A stretch of DNA of 64,000 nucleotides from Janibacter alkaliphilus (GTDB lineage Bacteria > Actinomycetota > Actinomycetes > Actinomycetales > Dermatophilaceae). The translations under genes were made by a program, and so were the position numbers. The notes beneath the pieces were generated by a model, which saw only the letters and a list, made by a program, of their open reading frames with translations, made no database searches and was not told the origin of the DNA. This document shows positions 8,759-17,650 of this stretch, piece by piece (positions within the stretch are counted from its first letter, which is position 1; every line of letters begins with the position of its first letter). The stretch covers positions 496,001 through 560,000 of the forward strand of contig NZ_JACBZX010000001.1 of the NCBI RefSeq assembly GCF_013408565.1. Direction: 5' to 3'.

Positions 8759-9571
8759 TCAGCCGTGCGCGGCGAGGTAGTCCATCTGGGCGAGCACGGA
8801 GAGCCGGGCGGCGGGCCAGACCGAGCGGTCGACATCGGCGTAGACGGTCTCCACGACCACGTCGGCGGTCTCCGCGCCGCCGGCCATCGCCGCCCGCACC
8901 TGCTCCAGCCGCTCGCGACGGTGCACCCGGTAGAAGTCGACCATCGCGGACGCGTCCGGCACGGTCGGTCCGTGACCGGGCAGCACCGAGGTCACCTCCC
9001 CGCCTCCGGTGAGCGCGGCGATCCGCTCCAGCGACGCCAGGTAGGCCTCGAGCTCGCCGTCCGGATGAGCCACCACCGTGGTGCCCCGCCCGAGCACGGT
9101 GTCCCCGGTGAGCAGGGCGTGATCCGCCGGCAGCGCGAAGGAGACCGAGTCGGAGGTGTGCCCCGGGGTGGCCACCACGCGCAGCTCCAGCCCACCGACG
9201 CTGAGGGTCTCGCCGTCGGCGAGGTCGTCGTGACCGCGACCGACCGCCCGCACCGGCGCCCCGGTGAGCCGGGCCATCCGCGGCGCGCCCTCGCTGTGGT
9301 CGTGGTGACCGTGGGTGAGCACGACCAGGCCCACCCGGGCCCCGAGCCCGGTGACGTGCTCCAGCACCCGCTCCTGGTGGGCGGCCTCGTCCTCGCCGGG
9401 GTCGATGACGACGGCCTCGGTGCCGCCCGGCTCGAGCAGCACCCAGGTGTTCGTGCCGTCGAGGGTCATCGGCCCGGGGTTGCCCTGCAGCAGGCAGTGC
9501 GCCCGCGCAGTGATCTGCCCGCCCTGCCACTGGCCGATCGCGGCCGAGGGGGTCGGCGCCGGGGTGCTCAC
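8759..9571 (-). CDS. metallo-beta-lactamase-fold hydrolase
   Basis: A 270-residue MBL-fold protein, close in layout to LACTB2-like hydrolases and to Rv3677c at the same position. The metal-binding signature THGHHDHSEG (residues 86-95, H87-x-H89-x-D91-H92) is intact, followed by ATPGHTSDS and a later GHGPTV with the remaining histidines. GTG start at 9571 overlaps the stop of the upstream Nudix gene by 4 bp; the longer frame upstream is its shadow. Substrate is not predictable from sequence; LACTB2 homologues act on RNA. Confidence 0.9.
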   Translation of the reverse strand: MSTPAPTPSAAIGQWQGGQITARAHCLLQGNPGPMTLDGTNTWVLLEPGGTEAVVIDPGEDEAAHQERVLEHVTGLGARVGLVVLTHGHHDHSEGAPRMARLTGAPVRAVGRGHDDLADGETLSVGGLELRVVATPGHTSDSVSFALPADHALLTGDTVLGRGTTVVAHPDGELEAYLASLERIAALTGGGEVTSVLPGHGPTVPDASAMVDFYRVHRRERLEQVRAAMAGGAETADVVVETVYADVDRSVWPAARLSVLAQMDYLAAHG

Positions 9572-10395
9572 GGGGCCGGCTCGATCCGCACGGCCGGCCC
9601 GGCGTCGGTGAGCACCAGCTGCGGCAGGACCGTCGCCACCAGCGGCTCGCCGGCCAGCGCCTGACCCACCGAGGCGTGCTCCGCCAGCCCCTCGAGGCAG
9701 ACGATCGTCGGCGGCAGCAGCAGCGCGTCGCCGGCGGCGAAGGAGTCCAGCAGCGCCCGCGGCCGGACCCACTCGGCGACGTCGGCCTCGCTGGTCCGCC
9801 CGTCCGCGGACTGCCCGGCCGGCAGCGCCGCGACGAAGAAGTAGGTGTCGTAGCGCCGCTTCTCGAACTCGGGGGTGATCCAGTGCGCCCGGTAGCCGAG
9901 CAGGTCGCTGCGCAGCACGAGCCCGCGCGCCAGCAGCACCTCCCCCAGCGCCACCTCCTTGGCGACCAGCGACTCCCTCAGCCGGTCCGACTCGTCGTCG
10001 GCGAGCACCACGGCGTCTCCCCCGGGGTCGTCGGCGGGCGAGGCGAGCAGCACCCCGGTCTCCTCGAAGACCTCCCGCACCGCCGCGGCGACGAGCATCC
10101 GGGCGTGCGCCTCGTCGGTGCCCAGCCGCTCGGCCCACACCTCCGGGTCCGGGCCCGCCCAGGGCGTCTCCTCGGCGTCGCGCGGGTCCACCCCTCCGCC
10201 GGGGAAGACGTGCCGGGAGGCGGCGAAGTCCATCGTCGGCACCCGGCGCAGCATGAAGACCTGCAGCGGACCGGCGTCGTCGCGCAGCAGCATCACCGTG
10301 GACGCCTGCTTCGTCGGTGCCGGGTCGGCGACCGGGGTCTCAGCGGCCAGCACGAGCCCCGGGTCAGCGGCCAGCAGGAAGTCGCGCGGGACCAT
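9568..10395 (-). CDS. Nudix hydrolase, NUDT19-like
   Basis: A 275-residue protein with a split Nudix motif: FPGGGVDPRD, then an insertion, then AAVREVFEETGVLL (REVFEETG carries the metal ligands). The long insertion between the glycine loop and the REUxEE helix is typical of the NUDT19/RP2 group, some of which hydrolyse CoA esters. It is co-transcribed between ridA (1-bp overlap, TGATG) and the MBL gene (4-bp overlap). This gene is additional relative to the M. tuberculosis Rv3677c-Rv3678c order. Substrate not established. Confidence 0.87.
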   Translation of the reverse strand: MVPRDFLLAADPGLVLAAETPVADPAPTKQASTVMLLRDDAGPLQVFMLRRVPTMDFAASRHVFPGGGVDPRDAEETPWAGPDPEVWAERLGTDEAHARMLVAAAVREVFEETGVLLASPADDPGGDAVVLADDESDRLRESLVAKEVALGEVLLARGLVLRSDLLGYRAHWITPEFEKRRYDTYFFVAALPAGQSADGRTSEADVAEWVRPRALLDSFAAGDALLLPPTIVCLEGLAEHASVGQALAGEPLVATVLPQLVLTDAGPAVRIEPAP

Positions 10396-10862
10396 CAGTC
10401 GCGCACCCGCACGGTCAGCTCGACCTCGACGCTGGCGCCGAGCGGCAGCGCCGCCACCCCGACGGCGGAGCGGGCGTGCACCCCGGCGTCGCCGAAGACC
10501 TCGCCGAGCAGCCGGCTGGCGCCGTTGAGCACCCCGGGCTGCCCGCCGAAGCCCGGTGCGCTGGCGACGAACCCGACGACCTTGACCACCTGCACCACCC
10601 GGTCCAGGTCGCCTTCGAGCACCGAGGCGACCGCGGCCAGGGCGTTGATCGTGCACGTGCGGGCCAGGTCGGCGGCCTCCTCGGCGGAGACCTCGGCGCC
10701 GACGAGCCCGGTGACCGGCAGCTCGCCACCGACGAAGGGGAGCTGCCCGGAGGTCAGCACGTGGTCGCCGTCGCGCAGCGCCGGCACGTAGGCACCTACC
10801 GGGGCGGCCACGTCGGGCAGCGTGACGGACAGCTGCGCCAGTCGTTCGGCGACGCGACCCAT
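10395..10862 (-). CDS. RidA-family protein
   Basis: A 155-residue member of the RidA/YjgF/YER057c family, of the longer YjgF-like variant that lies beside crp in actinobacteria (Rv3678c position). Conserved family segments are LTSGQLPFVGGELPVTG near residues 37-53, and CTINALAAVASVLEG in the middle. RidA proteins deaminate reactive enamine/imine intermediates from PLP enzymes, but the variant subgroup is often of unknown substrate. It lies between a DUF4177 gene (7-bp gap) and the Nudix gene in one minus-strand operon. Confidence 0.88.
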   Translation of the reverse strand: MGRVAERLAQLSVTLPDVAAPVGAYVPALRDGDHVLTSGQLPFVGGELPVTGLVGAEVSAEEAADLARTCTINALAAVASVLEGDLDRVVQVVKVVGFVASAPGFGGQPGVLNGASRLLGEVFGDAGVHARSAVGVAALPLGASVEVELTVRVRD

Positions 10863-10869
10863 CAGCGGG

Positions 10870-11031
10870 TCACTGCCCGCGAGGGCGCTTGAGGTAGGCC
10901 ACGAGGTTCTGCCCGCCGTCCGGTCCGGGGACGACCTGGACGAGCTCCCAGCCGTCCTCGCCCCACTGGTCGAGGATCTGCTTGGTCGCGTGGACGATGA
11001 GCGGCACGGTCGCGTACTCCCACTGGGTCAT
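10870..11031 (-). CDS. small DUF4177 protein
   Basis: A 53-residue protein, too short for many gene callers. It reads MTQWEYATVPLIVHATKQ..., followed by ILDQWGEDGWELVQVV and ending YLKRPRGQ. The W-E-Y-x-T start and the GEDGWELVQV motif are the hallmark of DUF4177, and an equivalent small gene (Rv3678A) occupies this position in M. tuberculosis. It heads the ridA-nudix-MBL operon. The promoter must lie in the 28 bp to the divergent ATPase gene. No known function. Confidence 0.88.
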   Translation of the reverse strand: MTQWEYATVPLIVHATKQILDQWGEDGWELVQVVPGPDGGQNLVAYLKRPRGQ

Positions 11032-11059
11032 GCGGGCACCCTACTCGTAGGGTGGTCCG

Positions 11060-12058
11060 GTGCCCCCTGCCGAGCCCGTCGCCGATGCCCGGCTGCACGT
11101 GGTCACGGGCAAGGGCGGCACCGGCAAGACGAGCGTCGCGGCGGCGCTGGCCACCGCCTTCGCCGCTCGTGGCGAGCGGGTGCTGCTGACCGAGGTCGAA
11201 GGGCGCCAGGGCCTGGCGCAGGTCTTCGACGTCGCCCCGCTCGGCGAGGACGAGCGGACCCTGCTCACCGACCCCAGCGGCGGCGAGGTGGTCGGGCTGA
11301 GCGTGGACGCGCGGGCGGCGCTGCTGGAGTACCTGCACCGGTTCTACCGGCTGGGCCCGGCCGGAGCCGTGCTGCAGCGGGTGGGGGCGGTCGACTTCGC
11401 CACGACCATCGCGCCCGGGGTGCGGGACGTGCTGCTCATCGGCAAGGTCTACGAGGCGGTCGGCCGGACCACCCGACGGGACGGCCCCGTCTTCGACCGG
11501 GTCGTGCTGGACGCCCCGCCGACCGGGCGGATCGGCCGCTTCCTCGCGGTCAACTCCGAGGTCTCCCAGGTGGCCCGGGTCGGCCCGATCCGCTCCCAGG
11601 CCGACTCGATCACCCGCATGCTCTCCGGCCCGGAGACGGTGGTGCACCTGGTGACCCTGCTGGAGGAGATGCCCGTGCAGGAGACCCGGGACGCGGTCGC
11701 CGAGCTGACCGACCTCTCGCTGCGGGTCGGCTGGGTCGTCGCCAACCTCGTCGACGAGCCGCTGCTGCTGCCCGAGGACCTGCCGACGGCATCCGACGGG
11801 GTCGACGACGTCCTCGACGACCTGGTCACCGAAGGCCTGGCCGCCGCCGAGGTGAGCACCTTGCCCGCGATGGTCACCGGCCTGGTCCGCGAGGCCCGCG
11901 ACCACCTCGCGCGGGCCGCCCTGCAGGCCCGGTTGGGCGAGGAGCTGGCGGGGCTGGGCCGACCCGTGGCCACCCTGCCCGGGCTGCCGGACGGCCTCGA
12001 GGGTGGCGGGCTGGGCGTCCTGGCCGACGCCCTCGACGAGCAGGGGGTGACCGGATGA
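11060..12058 (+). CDS. GET3/ArsA-like ATPase (first of pair)
   Basis: A 332-residue SIMIBI-class ATPase related to ArsA/GET3. The deviant Walker A TGKGGTGKTS (residues 16-25) has the signature lysine. FDRVVLDAPPTGRIGRFL matches the switch II DxPPTG region of the family. The GTG start is 28 bp from the divergent DUF4177 gene. Its stop overlaps the start of the second ATPase as ATGA, so the two are probably made together. The pair corresponds to Rv3679-Rv3680, reported to form a complex in mycobacteria. A membrane-protein or export role is inferred from the family only. Confidence 0.92.
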   Translation: MPPAEPVADARLHVVTGKGGTGKTSVAAALATAFAARGERVLLTEVEGRQGLAQVFDVAPLGEDERTLLTDPSGGEVVGLSVDARAALLEYLHRFYRLGPAGAVLQRVGAVDFATTIAPGVRDVLLIGKVYEAVGRTTRRDGPVFDRVVLDAPPTGRIGRFLAVNSEVSQVARVGPIRSQADSITRMLSGPETVVHLVTLLEEMPVQETRDAVAELTDLSLRVGWVVANLVDEPLLLPEDLPTASDGVDDVLDDLVTEGLAAAEVSTLPAMVTGLVREARDHLARAALQARLGEELAGLGRPVATLPGLPDGLEGGGLGVLADALDEQGVTG

Positions 12059-13206
12059 GCCGCCGGGACGACGCCGACCTCGACGTCGACGTGCTGCTGG
12101 ACGACCCGCAGCGCCGGATCGTCGTGTGCTGCGGCTCGGGCGGGGTGGGCAAGACGACCACGGCCGCGGCCCTGGCGCTGCGGGCCGCCGAGCGCGGCCG
12201 GCGGGTGGTCGTGCTGACCATCGACCCGGCCCGGCGGCTGGCCCAGTCCCTCGGGCTGGAGCACCTGGACAACACCCCGCGGCCGGTGGTCGGCATCGAC
12301 GAGGCGGCCGGCGGGTCGCTCGAGGCGATGATGCTCGACATGAAGCGCACCTTCGACGAGGTGGTCGAGGCGCACACCACGCCGGAGAAGGCGGAGCAGA
12401 TCCTCGCCAACCCCTTCTACGTCGCCCTGTCCAGCTCCTTCGCCGGCACCCAGGAGTACATGGCGATGGAGAAGCTCGGCCAGCTGCGCGGGCAGATCGC
12501 CGACGGCAGCCGGGAGTGGGACCTCATCGTCGTGGACACCCCGCCGTCGCGCTCGGCGCTGGACTTCCTGGACGCGCCGGGCCGGCTGGGCTCCTTCCTC
12601 GACGGTCGCCTGATCCGGATGCTCACCGCCCCGGCGAAGGTGGGTGGCCGCGCCTCGATGCGGGTGCTCGGGGGCGCCGTCGGGCTGGCCAGCGGGGTGA
12701 TGGCGAAGGTGCTCGGCGGCGACCTGCTGCGGGACGTGCAGACCTTCGTCGCGGCCACCGACACGATGTTCGGCGGCTTCCGGGAGCGGGCCGAGCAGAC
12801 CTACGCGCTGCTGGCCCGGGACGAGACCGCCTTCCTCGTGGTGACCTCGCCGGACCGGGACGCCGCGCGTGAGGCGGGGTACTTCATCGAGCGGCTGGCC
12901 GCCGACCGGATGCCGCCTGCGGGCGTCGTGGTCAACCGGGTGCAGACGGTGCGCGCCGCCCGGCTGGGCGCCGGCCGGGCCCAGGAGGCGGCCGACCGGC
13001 TGGCCGAGAGCGGCGAGCACGCGGTGGCCGAGGCGGTGCTGCGGGTGCACGTGCGGCGCGCTGAGACGGCCTCGCGGCACCGGGCGATGGTCCGTCGCTT
13101 CCGCACCACCCACCCGGGGACGCCGCTGACCGTGGTGCCGGCGCAGCAGAGCGACGTGCACGACCTCCACGGCCTGCGCGCGGTGGGCTCGGCCCTCTCG
13201 TCCTGA
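12055..13206 (+). CDS. GET3/ArsA-like ATPase (second of pair)
   Basis: A 383-residue paralogue of the preceding ATPase. It has Walker A GSGGVGKTTTA (27-37), TIDPARRLAQSLGL after the next strand, and switch II VVDTPPSRSALDFLDAP, all typical of ArsA/GET3-like proteins. It is longer than its partner and has a basic C-terminal region. The gene ends 168 bp before the convergent whiB4; that gap holds a 50-bp palindrome that may terminate both transcripts. Confidence 0.92.
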   Translation: MSRRDDADLDVDVLLDDPQRRIVVCCGSGGVGKTTTAAALALRAAERGRRVVVLTIDPARRLAQSLGLEHLDNTPRPVVGIDEAAGGSLEAMMLDMKRTFDEVVEAHTTPEKAEQILANPFYVALSSSFAGTQEYMAMEKLGQLRGQIADGSREWDLIVVDTPPSRSALDFLDAPGRLGSFLDGRLIRMLTAPAKVGGRASMRVLGGAVGLASGVMAKVLGGDLLRDVQTFVAATDTMFGGFRERAEQTYALLARDETAFLVVTSPDRDAAREAGYFIERLAADRMPPAGVVVNRVQTVRAARLGAGRAQEAADRLAESGEHAVAEAVLRVHVRRAETASRHRAMVRRFRTTHPGTPLTVVPAQQSDVHDLHGLRAVGSALSS

Positions 13207-13274
13207 CCTTGCCCAGCCCGCTCCCTCCCCCTTCGCCGCCCTCTGACGCGAGACCCTCGCCGCCCTAAGGCGCG

Positions 13275-13324
13275 GGCTACCACGCAGTAAGTGCTGTGAT
13301 CACAGCACTTACTGCGTGGTAGCC
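13275..13324. repeat. perfect 50-bp palindrome, copy 1
   Basis: Two 25-base arms (from GGCTACCACGCAGTAAGTG to the centre TGTGATCACA) are exact reverse complements with no loop. A second, imperfect copy with the same outer 18-base arms lies at 17651. It sits between convergent genes, so it could terminate transcription, but an uninterrupted 50-bp palindrome repeated elsewhere looks more like a mobile or protein-bound element. Confidence 0.85.
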
Positions 13325-13373
13325 GGAGGCAGTGGGTGACGCGCGAGGGGTCGGTGGGGTGGGGCGAAGGGGG

Positions 13374-13682
13374 TCAGCCGGCGCGGAGGGCGGCGGCGCG
13401 CTGGGCGCGCTCGAGGTAGTCGGTCCAGCTGGTGACGTCGGGGCGGCGGCGCAGCAGCGCGCGGCGCTCCCGCTCGGTCATCCCGCCCCAGACGCCGAAC
13501 TCGGTGCGGTTGTCCAGGGCGTCGGCGAGGCACTCGACGATCACCGGGCAGCCCCGGCAGAGCACCTTGGCCAGCCGCTGCTCGCGGCCCTGGACGAAGA
13601 GGGTGTCCGGGTCGGCGTCACGGCACCGCCCCTGGTTCACCCATGAGTTGCGGTCCTCGTACGTTCGCGCGGCCTCCGACAC
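13374..13682 (-). CDS. whiB4: WhiB-family iron-sulfur regulator (WhiB4 type)
   Basis: About 102 residues. Four cysteines at C20, C42, C45 and C51 (C-x21-C-x2-C-x5-C) bind the Fe-S cluster, followed by EFGVWGGMTERERRALL, the G-[VI]-W-G-G turn and basic helix of the Wbl family. Sequence and position between the GET3 pair and ponA2 match WhiB4 (Rv3681c), a redox-responsive regulator. The GTG at 13682 is chosen because it follows an AAGGGGG tract; a longer form from GTG 13739 (121 residues) is possible and closer in length to mycobacterial WhiB4. Divergent from ponA2. Confidence 0.93.
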   Translation of the reverse strand: MSEAARTYEDRNSWVNQGRCRDADPDTLFVQGREQRLAKVLCRGCPVIVECLADALDNRTEFGVWGGMTERERRALLRRRPDVTSWTDYLERAQRAAALRAG

Positions 13683-13925
13683 ATCTCCCCCTTGAACAGT
13701 GATCTCACGTCGTAGTGATCTCGCAGATCGGAACGGCACGACGATAAGGAGGTTAACCCACGAGTAGGCAAGGGCCTGACGAACTATTTGTCTGGTTCGT
13801 AATAGTCATCTCGCCGTGGAGGACGCGCCCTCGCCCACCCCGGCCCGCCAGGATGGATCCGGCACGCCTGCGCCCGCGCGGCCCGGCTCCCCGGAGCGCA
13901 CAGGCCGAGCACGTACCCTGCTCGC

Positions 13926-16052
13926 ATGGCGCGTACCAAGATCCCGCACCTCGTGAGCCTGCTCGCGGCCTTCGTGGCCGTCTCCGTGGGCCTGGGCCTC
14001 ATCGGTGCCGGTCTGATGATGCCGCTGGCCGGCGCCGGCGGCAGCGCCGCGCGCGCCACGGTCGACGGCTTCAACAACCTCGACGACGAGTGGACCGCGA
14101 ACCCGCTGGCGCAGCAGTCCAAGATCTACTCCGCGGACAACAAGCTCCTCGCCACGCCGTACACCTCGCGCCGTGAGGTCGTCCCGCTGAACAAGATCAA
14201 CGAGAACATGATCCAGGCGCAGATGGCCATCGAGGACAGCCGCTTCCGCGAGCACGGCGGGATCGACGTGCGCGGCACCAGCCGGGCCTTCTTCCAGAAC
14301 CTGCAGAGCGACTCCACCCAGGGTGGCTCGTCGATCACCCAGCAGTACGTGAAGATCATGCTCCAGGAGCGGGCCGTCCGCGAGGGCGACAGCGACGCCG
14401 CCGAGGCGGCCGTGGAGCAGACCTACAGCCGCAAGCTGCAGGAGCTGAAGTACGCGCTGAACATCGAGAAGACCCAGACCAAGGACCAGATCCTCTCCAG
14501 CTACCTCAACCTGGTGAACTACAGCGACAACACCTACGGGGTCGAGGCCGCCGCCAAGCGCTTCTTCAACAAGCACGCCTCCGAGCTGACCCTCACCGAG
14601 TCGGCCACCCTCGCCGGCGTCGTGCAGTCCCCGGGCCGTTACAACATCCGCACCAACCCCGAGGAGGTCCAGGAGCGTCGCGACGTCGTGCTGGACCGGA
14701 TGCTCTCGCTCGGCTGGATCACCCAGGCCGAGGCGGACGAGGCCAAGGAGCCCAGCGTCGAGAGCCTCGTGGACATCCAGGAGGACGAGGGCGGCACCTG
14801 CAGCAAGGCGTCCGACCCGTACTTCTGCAACTACGTCATCGAGTACCTCAAGACGATGCCGGAGCTCGGCGAGAACCCGGACGAGCGGATGCAGGCGGTC
14901 AACACCGGCGGCCTGCGGATCAACACCACCTTGCGCCGCAACTGGCAGCAGAAGATGGAGCAGGAGCTCAAGGAGCGGGTGCCCACGAGCGACAGCGGGG
15001 TCGGCGCGGCCGGCGCGATGATCGAGCCGGGCACCGGCAAGGTGCGGGCGATCGCCCAGACCTCCGAGTACAAGATCGGCCTGCAGGACGCGACCAGCCA
15101 GTACTCCGAGCAGTCCTGGAGCGTCCCCTTCGGCTACGGCGGGACCAACGGCTTCGCCATCGGCTCGACCGCCAAGCCCTTCAACCTCGTGACCGCGGTG
15201 CAGGAGGGGATGACCGCGGACAGCACGGTCTACGCCCAGCCGACCTCAAGCACCAGCCCGGCGGTCTTCTACACCAACGACTTCCAGCGCGGCTGCACCA
15301 CGGTCGACCCCTGGCCGGTGCGCAACGCCGGTGACAGCTCCGGCGGTGGCGCGATGACCCTGGCCCAGGCCACCAAGGGATCGGTGAACACCGCCTTCGC
15401 CCAGCTGGCCAGCGAGGTCGGCTCGTGCAAGATCGCCGACAACATGGAGAAGATGGGTCTGCGCACCGGCAACGGCGAGAAGTACGGCCTGGCCGGGAGC
15501 GACGACAACTACGCGATCTCCAACCTCGTCCTCGGGTCGGACTCCTCCACCCCGCTCCAGCTCGCCTCGGCCTACGCCACCCTGGCCGCCGATGGCAAGT
15601 ACTGCGCGCCCACCCCGATCCAGTCGATCACCACCGCCGACGGCACGAAGATCAAGCTGAACGAGCGGGACTGCGAGCAGGTGCTCACCACCGACACCGC
15701 CCGCAAGGTGACCCACATGATGTTCGGCGCGCTGGAGCCGGGCGGCACTGCCGGCTCGAACCCGAGCTCGGCTCTGGCCGACGGGCGGGAGGCAGCCGGC
15801 AAGACCGGCACCACCGACGACAGCAACCAGTCGTGGTTCGGCGGCTTCACCCCGCAGCTGTCCACGGCGATCTGGGTCGGCACCCCGATCGACACCTTCC
15901 CGATGCGCAACATCAACATCGGCGGACAGTTCTACGCCGACGTCTACGGCGGCTCGATCGCCGCGCCGATCTGGAAGCAGACCATGGACTACGCCTCCCG
16001 CGACATGGAGACGGTCGACTTCCCGGACGTCGGCGAGGACACCGACGGCTGA
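13926..16052 (+). CDS. ponA2: bifunctional class A penicillin-binding protein (PonA2 type)
   Basis: A 708-residue peptidoglycan synthase. An N-terminal membrane anchor covers about residues 9-37. The transglycosylase domain has EDSRFREHGG with the catalytic Glu at 103, and GGSSITQQ at 133-140. The transpeptidase has S414-TAK (SxxK), S486-VN (SxN) and K626-TG. All catalytic motifs are present. It ends about 80 residues after the KTG motif without a PASTA domain, unlike the longer mycobacterial PonA2. Position next to whiB4 and a metallophosphoesterase is conserved. Confidence 0.95.
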   Translation: MARTKIPHLVSLLAAFVAVSVGLGLIGAGLMMPLAGAGGSAARATVDGFNNLDDEWTANPLAQQSKIYSADNKLLATPYTSRREVVPLNKINENMIQAQMAIEDSRFREHGGIDVRGTSRAFFQNLQSDSTQGGSSITQQYVKIMLQERAVREGDSDAAEAAVEQTYSRKLQELKYALNIEKTQTKDQILSSYLNLVNYSDNTYGVEAAAKRFFNKHASELTLTESATLAGVVQSPGRYNIRTNPEEVQERRDVVLDRMLSLGWITQAEADEAKEPSVESLVDIQEDEGGTCSKASDPYFCNYVIEYLKTMPELGENPDERMQAVNTGGLRINTTLRRNWQQKMEQELKERVPTSDSGVGAAGAMIEPGTGKVRAIAQTSEYKIGLQDATSQYSEQSWSVPFGYGGTNGFAIGSTAKPFNLVTAVQEGMTADSTVYAQPTSSTSPAVFYTNDFQRGCTTVDPWPVRNAGDSSGGGAMTLAQATKGSVNTAFAQLASEVGSCKIADNMEKMGLRTGNGEKYGLAGSDDNYAISNLVLGSDSSTPLQLASAYATLAADGKYCAPTPIQSITTADGTKIKLNERDCEQVLTTDTARKVTHMMFGALEPGGTAGSNPSSALADGREAAGKTGTTDDSNQSWFGGFTPQLSTAIWVGTPIDTFPMRNINIGGQFYADVYGGSIAAPIWKQTMDYASRDMETVDFPDVGEDTDG

Positions 16053-16066
16053 CGCCGGGACACGGC

Positions 16067-16108
16067 ACGACGAAGGGGGTGGGCCGGCAGGCCCACCCCC
16101 TTCGTCGT
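16067..16108 (+). terminator. strong hairpin after ponA2
   Basis: Perfect 19-bp stem (ACGACGAAGGGGGTGGGCC with its complement) closed by a GGCA loop, 15 bp after the ponA2 stop and 18 bp before the convergent yqeY stop. It probably serves both transcripts. Confidence 0.85.
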
Positions 16109-16125
16109 CTCTGCGCCAGCGCCTC

Positions 16126-16584
16126 TCAGGAGAGGCGGGCACGCACCTTCGCGGCCACGGCGCCGCCGTCGGCCCGCCCGGCCACCTGGGCCTGGACCCG
16201 CTTCATGACCTGACCCATCTGGGCCATCGAGTCGGCCCCGGTCTCGGCGATCGCCCGGTCGACGATCGCGTCCACCTCGCCGTCCTCCAGCTGCTGCGGC
16301 AGGTAGGTCTCGAGGACCGCCAGCTCGGCCTCCTCGGTCGCCGCCAGCTCGTCCCGGCCGGCGTCGCGGTAGGCGGTGGCCGACTCCTTGCGCTTCTTGC
16401 TCTCCTTCGTCAGGACGGTGAGAGTCTCGGCGTCGGTGAGCTCCTTGGCCTCGGTGCCGGCGACCTCGGCCGTCGAGATCGCGGTGAGCACCATCCGCAG
16501 GGTCGAGGTGCGCACCTGGTCGCGGGCCCGCATGGCGGTGCGCAGGTCGTCCTGGATGGTCTGCTTCAGCGTCTCGGAGCTCAT
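16126..16584 (-). CDS. GatB/YqeY domain protein
   Basis: A 152-residue YqeY-family protein. It begins MSSETLKQTIQDDLRTAMR, has RTSTLRMVLTAIS and a conserved lysine-rich KESKKRKESATAYRDAGR, then the C-terminal helical part resembling the GatB tail (MGQVMKRVQAQ). GatB tails contact tRNA in the Glu/Asp amidotransferase, but free YqeY proteins have no established job. The start is the ATG before the conserved helix; a longer upstream frame is a shadow. Single gene, convergent with ponA2. Confidence 0.92.
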   Translation of the reverse strand: MSSETLKQTIQDDLRTAMRARDQVRTSTLRMVLTAISTAEVAGTEAKELTDAETLTVLTKESKKRKESATAYRDAGRDELAATEEAELAVLETYLPQQLEDGEVDAIVDRAIAETGADSMAQMGQVMKRVQAQVAGRADGGAVAAKVRARLS

Positions 16585-16669
16585 GGCGGGATTGTCGCAG
16601 CAGGGGCGCGCGACCGTCTCCCCGATATGACGCCGGGCCTCTCCTGCTCCGGTCTGTGAGGATGGGCCG

Positions 16670-17608
16670 GTGAGCAGCCATCCCCTCGTGCGCACCCTCG
16701 GCGGCGCGGCCGCGCTCGGCGGCGCCACGCTGGCCTGGGGGACCCTGGTCGAGCCGCGCCTCTTCACGCTGCGGCGGTACGCGCTGCCGGCGCTCCCCGC
16801 GGGCGCCGACCCGCTGCGGGTGCTGCAGGTCAGCGACATCCACATGGTGCCGGGCCAGGACCGCAAGGTCGCCTGGATCCGGGACCTGGCCGCGCTGCGG
16901 CCGGACCTCGTCGTCAACACCGGGGACAACCTCAGCCACCTGGAGGCGGTGCCGCACGCCCTGGAGGCGCTGGCGCCGCTGCTGGAGCGGCCTGGGGTCT
17001 TCGTCATGGGGTCCAACGACTACTACGCCCCGCGGCCGAAGAACCCTGCCCTCTACCTCACGTCGCGCTACGCCGAGGCGCCGCCGCACCGGGTCGAGCT
17101 GCCGACGGCGGAGCTGGCCGCGGGGCTGTCCGCCCACGGGTGGCAGCACCTGCCCAACGCGCGCACCCGGATGCGCGTCCGCGACGTCGAGGTGGACGTC
17201 GTCGGGGTGGACGACCCGCACATCGGCCGGGACGACTACGCCGCGGCCTCTGCGGCCGCGCCGGCCGGCGGCGACCTCACCCTCGGTGTCGCGCACGCCC
17301 CCTACCAGCGGGTGCTGGACGCGATGACCGCCGACGGCGCGGGGCTGGTGCTCGCCGGCCACACCCACGGCGGGCAGCTGTGCGTGCCCGGCTACGGCGC
17401 GCTGGTCACCAACTGCGACCTCGACCGCCGACGGGCGAAGGGGGTGTCCCGCTGGTGGCCGGGAGCGGGCGGGCAGCCCTCCTCGGCGGCCCCCGACGAG
17501 GCGGCCTGGCTGCACGTCTCCGCCGGGCTGGGCGCCTCCCGCTTCGCCCCGGTCCGCTTCGCCTGCCGGCCCGAGGCCACCCTGCTCACCCTGCTCCCCC
17601 GCAGCTGA
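16670..17608 (+). CDS. metallophosphoesterase
   Basis: A 312-residue calcineurin-like phosphoesterase. The metal motifs appear in order: D56-x-H58 in VSDIHMV, NTGDNLSH (GDxx), MGSNDYYAP (GNH-type, here G-S-N-D), and LAGHTHGGQ near the end. An N-terminal hydrophobic stretch may act as a membrane anchor. The family member at the equivalent M. tuberculosis position is Rv3683, also next to ponA2. GTG start, 85 bp from the divergent yqeY. Substrate unknown. Confidence 0.92.
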   Translation: MSSHPLVRTLGGAAALGGATLAWGTLVEPRLFTLRRYALPALPAGADPLRVLQVSDIHMVPGQDRKVAWIRDLAALRPDLVVNTGDNLSHLEAVPHALEALAPLLERPGVFVMGSNDYYAPRPKNPALYLTSRYAEAPPHRVELPTAELAAGLSAHGWQHLPNARTRMRVRDVEVDVVGVDDPHIGRDDYAAASAAAPAGGDLTLGVAHAPYQRVLDAMTADGAGLVLAGHTHGGQLCVPGYGALVTNCDLDRRRAKGVSRWWPGAGGQPSSAAPDEAAWLHVSAGLGASRFAPVRFACRPEATLLTLLPRS

Positions 17609-17650
17609 GCTCCTTCTCCCTTCGCCCTCGTCACGCCACCTCTGCACCGC

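Noticed and set aside
13295..13304. CRP site TGTGATCACA at the centre of the 50-bp palindrome
   Set aside because: The half-sites are adjacent without the six-base spacer needed by Crp/GlxR.
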